A stretch of 64,000 bases of DNA, taken from the NCBI GenBank assembly GCA_046327745.1, contig JAXLXV010000027.1:1-64000 (forward strand), read 5' to 3'. This DNA is from JABAQJ01 sp046327745 (GTDB taxonomy: Bacteria > Gemmatimonadota > Gemmatimonadetes > Gemmatimonadales > Gemmatimonadaceae). Each line of letters starts with the position of its first letter. Within the stretch, counting starts at the first letter, position 1. The notes under the pieces were generated by a model, which saw nothing but the letters and a program-made list of their open reading frames with translations, was not told the DNA's origin and ran no database searches. The position numbers and the translations under genes are program-made. Below are positions 17,550-24,946 of this stretch, in pieces.

Positions 17550-19313
17550 CTAACGAGCGCCGGCCTGGGCCTTGTACGCTTCCATCAGGATGCGTGCAAG
17601 CTCCGGACGCGTGAACTCAGGCGGCGGAAGCTCACCCGCCAGCAACATCTCGCGTACCTTGGTCCCGCTCAACGTGACATGGTGCGTCTTGTCGTGCGGG
17701 CAGGTCCGCGTGGAGGCCATATTGCCGCACGTGGCACAGAAGAACGTGTGCTCGAACTTGAGCGGCGTGATCCCCAACTCAGCGGGTGGGAACTTGTCGA
17801 TCAGGATTTGGGCATCGTACGAACCGTAGTAGTTGCCCACGCCCGCGTGGTCACGGCCGACGATGAAGTGCGTGCAGCCATAGTTCTTTCGCGCGATCGC
17901 ATGCCACACGGCTTCACGCGGACCCGCGTAGCGCATGGCGGCGGGGAAGACCGACAACATCGCTCGATTCTTCGGATAGTAGTGCTCCAGAATCGCTTCG
18001 TAGGTCTTCATCCGCGTATCTGCCGGCACGTCGTCCGACTTGGTGGCGCCAACCAGCGGGTGCAGCAGCAACCCGTCGACAATCTCCATCGCCACTTTCT
18101 GCAGGTACTCGTGCGCGCGGTGGACCGGGTTACGCGTCTGGAAGCCGACCACCGTCTTCCAACCGAGTTCGTCGAACTTCTGTCGCAGTTCCAGTGGCGT
18201 CTGACGGTACGACTGGAAGTTGTCGTACGCGGGGCGATCGATGATCCACACCGGTCCACCGAGATAGACGTCGCCTTGGTTCATGACGCGGGCGACACCG
18301 GGGTGCGCCATATCGTCTGTGCCGTAGCAGGCCTTCACCTCGCGAGACTTGTCGGGCGTCCACTTGTCCGTCACCTGCATCACGGCAAGGATCTTCCCCT
18401 GCTTATCCGTGAGCGCGATTTCCTGGCCTTCGTTGATCTCGCGGGCGCGCTCGATGGACGTCGCCATGTTCACCGGCATGGCCCAGATCAACCCGTCGGT
18501 CATGCGCATGGAGTCCACGACCGTGTCGTAGTCGGCGCGTCGCATGAACCCAGTCAAAGGCGACAGGGCGCCATAGCCGATCATCTCGAGGTCCGCGAGT
18601 TCACGCTCGTCCAGCCCAAACTTCTGCAGTCCCTTCGCGCGCTCGAGCGCTTCTTTGCGCGCCTCGCCCTTCAGTTCACGATCAATGAGCGCGCCGCCGT
18701 GCGGTGCGATCGGACCAGGAACACGCTTCCCCTGCTCGACCTTCTTGGCCACTTCCGCGCGATCTGCGGCGGCGACGGTGGTCGCCGACGACACATATCC
18801 CTTGTCTTCGAGCAGCTGGATGACGCGGGCGACACTCTGCTCCACGGTCTCCGCTGCCGTATCCAGGACGAGTTCCGCGTTGGTCGGTTCTTCGTATGGA
18901 TCGTTGACGCCCGTAAAGCCCTGGATCTCGCCCGCCATGGCCTTCTTGTACATGCCCTTCACGTCGCGCTCAACGAGGACTTCGAGCGGAGTGCGCACGT
19001 AGACTTCAAGGAAGTCACCGATCTCATGACGCGCGTTATCGCGCATCTTGCGGTAGGGCGAAATGAAGCAGGAAAGAACGACGACCCCGTTTCGGGTGAG
19101 CACCTTGGAGACGAAGGTGACGCGTTCAATGTTCTTGTCCCGATCTTCCTTCGAGAAGCCGAGGTCGCGGCAGAGTGACTGCCGGACAACATCGCCGTCG
19201 AGCCTTTCCGACAGGATGTGGCGTTCTTGCAGCAATTCGTGGACGCGACGGGCAACGGTGGTCTTGCCAGAACCGGACAATCCGGTGAACCAGACGGTTA
19301 CGCCTTTGCTCAT
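17550..19313 (-). CDS. bifunctional APS kinase / ATP sulfurylase (PAPS synthase)
   Basis: Two-domain cytosolic enzyme (587 residues from ATG 19313; a TTG four codons earlier at 19325 is possible). The N-terminal APS kinase domain (about 1-185) has Walker A GLSGSGKTTVA, LDGDVVRQSLCRDLGFSKEDR and GVNDPYEEPTNAEL. The C-terminal ATP sulfurylase domain (about 200-587) has the HxxH-type site QTRNPVHRAHEYLQ, GRDHAGVGNYYG and a CATC...TCPHDKTHH cysteine/histidine cluster. Kinase-then-sulfurylase order matches animal PAPS synthase; some bacterial and fungal fusions have the reverse order. It converts sulfate plus ATP to PAPS. First gene of the minus-strand sulfate cluster; a 10-bp palindrome lies about 70 bases upstream. 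Confidence 0.93.
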   Translation of the reverse strand: MSKGVTVWFTGLSGSGKTTVARRVHELLQERHILSERLDGDVVRQSLCRDLGFSKEDRDKNIERVTFVSKVLTRNGVVVLSCFISPYRKMRDNARHEIGDFLEVYVRTPLEVLVERDVKGMYKKAMAGEIQGFTGVNDPYEEPTNAELVLDTAAETVEQSVARVIQLLEDKGYVSSATTVAAADRAEVAKKVEQGKRVPGPIAPHGGALIDRELKGEARKEALERAKGLQKFGLDERELADLEMIGYGALSPLTGFMRRADYDTVVDSMRMTDGLIWAMPVNMATSIERAREINEGQEIALTDKQGKILAVMQVTDKWTPDKSREVKACYGTDDMAHPGVARVMNQGDVYLGGPVWIIDRPAYDNFQSYRQTPLELRQKFDELGWKTVVGFQTRNPVHRAHEYLQKVAMEIVDGLLLHPLVGATKSDDVPADTRMKTYEAILEHYYPKNRAMLSVFPAAMRYAGPREAVWHAIARKNYGCTHFIVGRDHAGVGNYYGSYDAQILIDKFPPAELGITPLKFEHTFFCATCGNMASTRTCPHDKTHHVTLSGTKVREMLLAGELPPPEFTRPELARILMEAYKAQAGAR

Positions 19314-19325
19314 GTTTGGATCCAA

Positions 19326-19600
19326 GGGGGATTCGTGAAGTCGGTGCGAGAGGGAATCTCGGCCCGTAGCAACGAGTTGAACCTAATTAGGACGCATAAC
19401 CATTGGCGGCGTCTCACTGAGTCGGCCTAGTGGCAGGCACAATGCGACGGGTATCCGGCATTCCGGTGACGCGTCTTGTAGGTGCGCTCTTCTTGCAATA
19501 GCGTTGCCTTGCAGATCGGCGCCAGATTCGGCACCGGACGCTTGCTTGTGGCCAAACGAAGGGCCGTCCATCTGGCCCGAAAACCCGGAGTACTCGACCA
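19326..19600. promoter_or_regulatory. divergent promoter region with CCTAATTAGG palindrome
   Basis: The 275 bases separate the minus-strand PAPS synthase gene from the plus-strand small membrane protein. A perfect 10-bp palindrome, CCTAATTAGG, lies at 19382-19391, in a locally AT-richer patch about 70 bases before the PAPS synthase start. Its position suits a transcription-factor operator. No matching second copy or clear -35/-10 pair was found, so the regulator is unknown. Confidence 0.35.
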
Positions 19601-19744
19601 GTGTATATCGGACCCGACTCATTGATGCCCGTCGCTTCGGCGTTCGCGGCGATTGCCGGCTTCATCCTGATGTTCTGGCGCAAGGTGGTTGGTGCGGCGC
19701 GCATGATCGCGCAGCGCGTGACGGGGATCTTCTCCAAGCGCTAG
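19601..19744 (+). CDS. small single-pass membrane protein (47 aa)
   Basis: Short gene starting at GTG 19601 with GGAG at 19587-19590. The product begins M-YIGPDSLMPVASAFA, has one hydrophobic segment (AFAAIAGFILMFW, about residues 14-26) and a basic tail (WRKVVGAARMIAQRV...FSKR). It ends 13 bases before the AlkP-superfamily gene. The YIGP-x-S-x-MP-x-AS opening, membrane helix and positively charged C-terminus look like a real conserved micro-protein; I associate similar small proteins with AlkP/MBOAT loci, but that is memory, not a search. An internal ATG at 19625 would remove the first eight residues. It might anchor or regulate the following enzymes, loosely like DltX in D-alanylation operons, with which I see no clear sequence similarity. 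Confidence 0.7.
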   Translation: MYIGPDSLMPVASAFAAIAGFILMFWRKVVGAARMIAQRVTGIFSKR

Positions 19745-19757
19745 TCGGGCCGGGCGA

Positions 19758-21611
19758 ATGCCGGCGACCAGGAAAGTCGTCGTCGTCGGCTTAGATGGAC
19801 TAGAGCCCAAGATCGTCGATCGACTGCTTCAGGCGGGCGAGCTTCCAAACCTCGCCCGCCTGCGTGCGTCTGGTGGGTACGGTCGAGTGGCCACCACCTT
19901 ACCCGCGCAGACTCCGGTGGCGTGGTCGACGTTCTCCACGGGGACAAATCCGGGGGGGCACGGGATCTATGATTTTCTCCGTCGAGATCCCGACACGTAC
20001 GCGCCAGATCTTTCCTTCAGTCGGTTTGAGCGCCGGAGTGTGTTACTGCCGCCAAAGGCGGTGAATCTCCGACGGGGCACCACGGTGTGGGAGCTGCTGG
20101 CGTCAGAAGGCATTCCCTCCACAGTTCTTCGGATGCCTTGCACCTTTCCCCCTGATACTGGCAAGGGCCGAATGTTGGCGGGCATGGGCGTCCCCGACCT
20201 GCGCGGGGGACTCGGCACTTCGACGCTCTTCACCACGCGAAGCGGTATCGGTGAGGGCGAGGCCGAGCAGGTGGTGCAGCTGACGGGTTCATCTCCCTAC
20301 ACCGCGACGCTGCCCGGGCCTCGTCGGCCAAAGTGTGAGGGGTCGGTTGGCGCGGCCATCACGATCGAGGTGCATCCGAACGGCCAAGGGATCACGATTC
20401 AGAGCGATGGGCGCCCTCGCGCAATTCAACTCAGCCGCGGCATCTGGAGCGATTGGCTGCGCCTCGCGTTCACCAGCGGTCCACTGCAAACGACCGCGGG
20501 CATGGTACGCTTTCTTTGGCGCGATGATCGTGAGGCGACTGAGGTGTACGCGTCCCCCGTGAATTTTGATCCGGCAAGCCCTCCCTTTCCGATCTCTCGG
20601 CCCTGGGAGTACGCCAACGAGCTGACGCGGGCAATTGGATGCTATCACACCACAGGCATGATCGAGGATCACGCCGGGCTGACCAACGGCCGCTTGAGCG
20701 AGGAAGACTTTCTTCAGCAGTGCCAAGATGTGCTGGGCGAACGCGAACGAATGCTGCAGTTTGAGCTGAACCGGCATCGCGAGGGGTTGCTCTTTTGCCT
20801 GTTCGACACGCCTGATCGGCTGCAACACATGTTCTGGCGGTTCACCGAATCGTCACACCCAGCCAATCGCCATCATGGAAGCGGGCGCGAGGCGTTCGCC
20901 TCAGTCATCGACGAGCATTACCGAGCGTGCGACGCCATCGTGGGGCGGGCAATGGAACACGTCGATGAACACACCCTGTTCGTGGTACTCTCGGACCATG
21001 GCTTCGCGTCCTTCAGGCGAGGAGTGCACCTCAATGCCTGGCTCCATGCCCAAGGCCTGCTGACACTCAAGCATGGCACGATCGCGGGGGCCGGAGCCGG
21101 AGCATCTTTGGGCAACGTGGACTGGGGGCGCACCAAAGCCTACGCGCTCGGGCTCGGGAGCATCTATTTGAACCTGAAGGGTCGGGAGGGGGAGGGGATT
21201 GTTCCTGTGGCCGACGCCGAAGGGCTCGCGCAGGAGATTGCGCGTGGCTTGTCCGGTTTGCGTGACGACTCCGCGGGCACGGTGGCGATCCGCGGTGTCA
21301 GCACGCGTCGCGAGGTTTACAGCGGAGCCTTCGCTGACGAATCCCCCGACTTGGTGGTCCGGTGTGCTGCGGGCTACCGGGCCTCTTGGTCGACCGCCCT
21401 CGGCGGCGTGGCTGGGGAGCTCTTTGAAGACAACACGAGAAAGTGGGGAGGCGACCACATCGTCGACCCCGAGCTGGTGCCAGGCGTCTTGTTCATGAAT
21501 CGACCCTTCCAAAGCTCGGCAGCTCGCATGGTCGATCTCGCGCCGACGATACTCGGCTGGTTCGGCGTATCGGCTGGGGCACAGATGGAGGGCGCTTCCT
21601 TGATCGAGTAG
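19758..21611 (+). CDS. AlkP-superfamily phosphohydrolase/phosphomutase-like protein
   Basis: Alkaline-phosphatase-fold protein of the type I phosphodiesterase/nucleotide pyrophosphatase group, 617 residues. Metal and nucleophile blocks are VVVVGLDGLEPKIVDRLL (first Asp), PAQTPVAWSTFSTGTNPGG (nucleophile Thr52) and LFVVLSDHGFASFRRGVHLN (Asp-His pair). A late block, DHIVDPELVPGVLFMNRP, supplies further metal ligands. No signal peptide or transmembrane helix is obvious, so it is probably cytosolic or associated with the 47-residue membrane protein upstream. Related proteins occur beside acyl carrier/MBOAT genes, as here. The reaction is presumably hydrolysis or transfer of a phosphate ester; the substrate is unknown. 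It is not one of the seven tandem membrane paralogues, although it shares the superfamily fold. Confidence 0.85.
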   Translation: MPATRKVVVVGLDGLEPKIVDRLLQAGELPNLARLRASGGYGRVATTLPAQTPVAWSTFSTGTNPGGHGIYDFLRRDPDTYAPDLSFSRFERRSVLLPPKAVNLRRGTTVWELLASEGIPSTVLRMPCTFPPDTGKGRMLAGMGVPDLRGGLGTSTLFTTRSGIGEGEAEQVVQLTGSSPYTATLPGPRRPKCEGSVGAAITIEVHPNGQGITIQSDGRPRAIQLSRGIWSDWLRLAFTSGPLQTTAGMVRFLWRDDREATEVYASPVNFDPASPPFPISRPWEYANELTRAIGCYHTTGMIEDHAGLTNGRLSEEDFLQQCQDVLGERERMLQFELNRHREGLLFCLFDTPDRLQHMFWRFTESSHPANRHHGSGREAFASVIDEHYRACDAIVGRAMEHVDEHTLFVVLSDHGFASFRRGVHLNAWLHAQGLLTLKHGTIAGAGAGASLGNVDWGRTKAYALGLGSIYLNLKGREGEGIVPVADAEGLAQEIARGLSGLRDDSAGTVAIRGVSTRREVYSGAFADESPDLVVRCAAGYRASWSTALGGVAGELFEDNTRKWGGDHIVDPELVPGVLFMNRPFQSSAARMVDLAPTILGWFGVSAGAQMEGASLIE

Positions 21612-22043
21612 TTGCGTCCGACCAGCTGTTGTCCTTATGCAGCGACTGCGGCGATATTGTCGCTCAGGCACAACAGGGTCGATGGCGGGCTAGTTGACGC
21701 GAGATGCGTTCACCCAAGTCGCACCCCTGAGCATACCGAAGGCGCAAGGCGTTACGCGGGCCCACGATGGCAGTCGTTGAGGGGGTCGGCGGGAGTGGCC
21801 GAGGGGCGCGCAAGCGTAGCGTATGGCGTCACTTGCGCCCACTTAAGGGCGCTGCCCGCAGTACGGATTCGTCGTGGTCATTGGGACGCATCCCGTGACG
21901 GGTCGAGCATCGAACTTGCACCGCTGTGTGGTCGAGAGTCGTTCCGCCGAGCGGCAGTGGGCTGCAACCGATTGGCGTGTAACGCGTTTGGAACAACAAG
22001 TCACTATCCTGCGCCCCCGAAATCGCAGGAGGCACGAGGCCTT
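21612..22043. other. gene-free interval before acyl carrier protein
   Basis: About 430 bases with no convincing gene. The acyl-carrier frame is open back to 21612, but the extra 144 codons have no Shine-Dalgarno-linked start and a composition unlike the neighbours. The length suggests a promoter or untranslated leader for the acyl carrier/MBOAT operon, but I could not pick a reliable promoter or structured RNA. Confidence 0.45.
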
Positions 22044-22304
22044 ATGGATTCCATTGTCGAGACGCTGAGGACTTACATCCACGAGGAGTTTGTCCCGGAC
22101 ATGAACATCGAGGAACTCACCGCGACCACGCCGTTGATGCAGAGCGGAATCCTTGATTCCCTGGCGGCGATCGCGTTGGGGCAGTTCATCGAGGAGAAGT
22201 TCAACGTCACGATCGACCCGCACGAAGTGAACGCCGACAACTTCGGGACGCTCGATCAGATCGCGACTTTCATCCGCGCCAAACAGAGTCAGGCGGCGGT
22301 ATAG
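22044..22304 (+). CDS. acyl carrier protein (DltC-like context)
   Basis: Stand-alone carrier protein of 86 residues with the phosphopantetheine attachment motif GILDSLAAIAL (Ser about residue 40). The helical pattern and acidic character (EEFVPDMNIEELTATTPLM, IEEKFNVTIDPHEV) are normal for ACP or D-alanyl carrier proteins. The start is ATG 22044 with AGGAGG at about 22026. The MBOAT-SGNH gene begins eight bases after its stop, so a dedicated pairing is likely: the carrier would hand an acyl group to the MBOAT channel for export, as DltC does with DltB. No adenylating enzyme of DltA type is adjacent, so how it is loaded is open. Confidence 0.92.
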   Translation: MDSIVETLRTYIHEEFVPDMNIEELTATTPLMQSGILDSLAAIALGQFIEEKFNVTIDPHEVNADNFGTLDQIATFIRAKQSQAAV

Positions 22305-22312
22305 GAAACTGA

Positions 22313-24946
22313 ATGACCGAGCGGGCAGCAGGAGTTCCGCGTCCCGCGACGCCTGAGTGGCGCGCGCCTGGGACGGCGGGAGAGACTGAGACGACAGGGC
22401 AGAGCACGTGGTTGGCACTTCCCGCGACACGCACCGACTGGTTGCGTCTCGCGGGACTTGTCGCTCAGGTGGCGTTCCTGGTGGTTATCTGTCGCGGATT
22501 CAACATCGAGAACGCGGCATACACGGGGCGTCTGCTGCCACTGATCCTGGCCGGGTTTGTGGTGAACGCGGTGCTGGCTCCGCGATTCCGCATGGCGTTT
22601 TTTGGCGCGCTGTCGGTGGCCTCGATTCCGTTGATCTTCGGCGTGGTGGGCGGGGCGTGGATGGTTGGTATCAGCCTGGCGCTCATCGGCATTTGCTACC
22701 TGCCCATGAGTTGGAGCTGGCGGGCAGGACTGATGGTACTGGCGGCGGTGCTTCTGGCGGTGTTGCGCACGGGTGCGGTGGTGCCGCCGTGGCCCACCTC
22801 CATTTGGCCGGTGCTGGGATCGATGTTCATGTTCCGCATGATCATCTATCTCTACGACTCGAAGCACATGGGTCGTCAGGGGCTGACAGAGACCCTGTCG
22901 TACTTCTTTGTCCTGCCGAATGTCGTCTTTCCGTTCTTCCCGGTGGTCGACTACCACACGTTCAAGCGGTCGCACTACGCCTCGCCGGCGTACGACACGT
23001 ATCAGAAGGGCGTGCACTGGATGCTGCGGGGCATCACGCACCTGGTGATCTATCGCCTGGTGTACCAGTACCTGATCATCTCGCCGGTCGAAATCCAGCA
23101 CACCACGGACATCCTGCGGTTTGTTGTCGCCAACTTCATGTTGTACCTGCGGGTGAGCGGCATCTTCCACATGGTGTGCGGCATTTTCTATCTCTTCGGC
23201 TTCCACATGCCGGAGACGCACCGTTTCTACTTCTTGCCGGCCAGCTTCACTGACATCTGGCGGCGTATCAACATTTACTGGAAGGACTTCCTGCAGAAGA
23301 CGGTGTACATGCCGGTGTTCTTCCGGTCCCGTCGGAAGCTCGGTGAAACCAAGGCGTTGATGCTGGCGACCGCCTTGGTGATCGTCGCGACCTGGTTCTA
23401 TCACTCGTATCAGTGGTTCTGGCTGTTGGGGCACGGATTGTGGAGCGTCACGGACGCGCTCTTCTGGGTGATTCTGGGTATCGCGCTGGTCATCAACGTG
23501 GTGCTGGAGTCGAGGAAGGGGCGTACACGCGTGGTCGGCGGCCTTCAGGCGCCCACGCATGCCCAGGCCATGCGGACCGCGATTCGCACGACGATCATTA
23601 TGATCCCCTTGGCCGTGCTGTGGGCCCTCTGGACCAGCCCGACGGTGTCTGGATTCTCCAAGATCTTCTCGGCGGTGACGTTCCGGCCGATTGACCTGGT
23701 GGCGGTGCTGGCCCTGTTCGGCGGCGTGCTTGCCTTGGCGTATGGCGCACAGCGGCTGTCGTTAGGTGTCCAAGGCGTGGGTGAGGCGCGGCGGGGATGG
23801 TGGGCGAATCCACTCATCACGTCGGGGTTGCCGTTGGCCTTTGCATGGGGGCTTGGCCTGCCGGGCATTTCCGACCGATTGCCAACTATGGTGGCTGGGC
23901 CACTGCGTGAGATGCGGGTGACCGAGTTGAGCCGGCGGGACACCCAAACCTTGGAACGCGGCTACTACGAAAATCTGGTGGGCGTCTCCCGTTTCAACGC
24001 CGAGTTGTGGGAAGTGTACAGCCGACAGTCGCAATCGGACTGGCGTCGTCTGGACGAAGTCGGTGTCGAACGTCGGTTCGACGACGAGATTCACGCCGAG
24101 TTGCGGCCGAATCAAGGCGTGGTGTTCCACGGGGCATCCCTGCGCACGAACCGCTGGGGCATGCGAGACAAGGAATACGACAAGGCCAAGGCGCCGGGGA
24201 CCTATCGGATCGCCATGCTGGGCCCCTCGCACGCCATGGGGAGCGGCGTTGCAGATGACGAGACCTTCGAGTCGCTGTTGGAATCACGGCTGAATCGCGA
24301 GCGGGCCGGCAATCCAGCGGCGCACTACGACATCCTGAACTTTGCTGTCGAAGGATTTGGACTTACCCAGCAACGGTTGCTGCTGGAGCGCCCGCGGGTC
24401 TGGGAATTCCAGCCAGACGCGATTCTGCTGGTGGCACATCCGGTTGAGTATTTCTTCATCGCCCGCTACCTGGTGCAGGAGTTCGAGCGTCGCGCCGAAC
24501 CCGAAGACTCGGCGATGCGCGCGCTGGCCGTGCAGGCTGGGGTGAAGAAAGGGATGACCGACGATCAAGTGCAGAAGGTGATCAAGCCGTTTGCCGATCC
24601 GCTCATCGCGCATGAACTGCGGCTGATTGCGGACCTGTGCGCGGTGCATCACGTCCGATGCCTCTTCTCCCTGGTCCCGACGCCCACTTGGCCGAACTCG
24701 CGAGCTGCGGGGCCGGGGATGGCGAAGGCGGCGGAGGCCAGTGGCTTCCAGGTGCTGAACATCGACAGCGTGTTCGAAGGCGGCGATTCGCGCGTTCTCA
24801 CGGTGGCTCCGTGGGACTACCATCCCAATGCCAAAGCGCACGCCATGATCGCGGACCGACTCTACGACGCGATCACCAGCCGTCCGGAGTTGCTGACCCC
24901 CCTCGGCACCGCACCGGCGCCCGCGTCGACAGCTCCAACGAAATGA
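22313..24946 (+). CDS. MBOAT O-acyltransferase fused to SGNH hydrolase domain
   Basis: 877-residue fusion. Residues about 40-520 are a polytopic membrane-bound O-acyltransferase domain (AlgI/DltB type), with FVLPNVVFPFFPVVDYHTFK, the segment TDIWRRINIYWKDFLQKTVYMPVFFR and the likely active-site histidine H364 in TWFYHSYQWFW; H374 follows. From about residue 620 there is an extracytoplasmic SGNH-hydrolase-like domain with the nucleophile motif GPSHAMGSG (Ser639) and the terminal catalytic block WDYHPNAKAH (Asp835, His837). This joins in one chain what DltB and DltD do separately. It should move an acyl group from the adjacent carrier protein across the membrane to an exported polymer. RBS AGGA; the stop overlaps the next start (ATGA), coupling it to the first tandem AlkP-fold enzyme. 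Confidence 0.9.
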   Translation: MTERAAGVPRPATPEWRAPGTAGETETTGQSTWLALPATRTDWLRLAGLVAQVAFLVVICRGFNIENAAYTGRLLPLILAGFVVNAVLAPRFRMAFFGALSVASIPLIFGVVGGAWMVGISLALIGICYLPMSWSWRAGLMVLAAVLLAVLRTGAVVPPWPTSIWPVLGSMFMFRMIIYLYDSKHMGRQGLTETLSYFFVLPNVVFPFFPVVDYHTFKRSHYASPAYDTYQKGVHWMLRGITHLVIYRLVYQYLIISPVEIQHTTDILRFVVANFMLYLRVSGIFHMVCGIFYLFGFHMPETHRFYFLPASFTDIWRRINIYWKDFLQKTVYMPVFFRSRRKLGETKALMLATALVIVATWFYHSYQWFWLLGHGLWSVTDALFWVILGIALVINVVLESRKGRTRVVGGLQAPTHAQAMRTAIRTTIIMIPLAVLWALWTSPTVSGFSKIFSAVTFRPIDLVAVLALFGGVLALAYGAQRLSLGVQGVGEARRGWWANPLITSGLPLAFAWGLGLPGISDRLPTMVAGPLREMRVTELSRRDTQTLERGYYENLVGVSRFNAELWEVYSRQSQSDWRRLDEVGVERRFDDEIHAELRPNQGVVFHGASLRTNRWGMRDKEYDKAKAPGTYRIAMLGPSHAMGSGVADDETFESLLESRLNRERAGNPAAHYDILNFAVEGFGLTQQRLLLERPRVWEFQPDAILLVAHPVEYFFIARYLVQEFERRAEPEDSAMRALAVQAGVKKGMTDDQVQKVIKPFADPLIAHELRLIADLCAVHHVRCLFSLVPTPTWPNSRAAGPGMAKAAEASGFQVLNIDSVFEGGDSRVLTVAPWDYHPNAKAHAMIADRLYDAITSRPELLTPLGTAPAPASTAPTK

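Noticed and set aside
17430..19178. Long plus-strand frame opposite the PAPS synthase
   Set aside because: Antisense shadow of a well-conserved gene; His/Arg/Val-rich product with no motif, a common artefact in GC-rich DNA.
19601..19744. Naming the 47-residue protein DltX
   Set aside because: Position and size are only loosely similar; I cannot see the DltX C-terminal motif and it precedes an AlkP gene, not the MBOAT gene.
22289..23560. 423-codon minus-strand frame opposite the MBOAT domain
   Set aside because: His/Arg/Gln-rich product with no family resemblance; the opposite strand encodes clear membrane helices.
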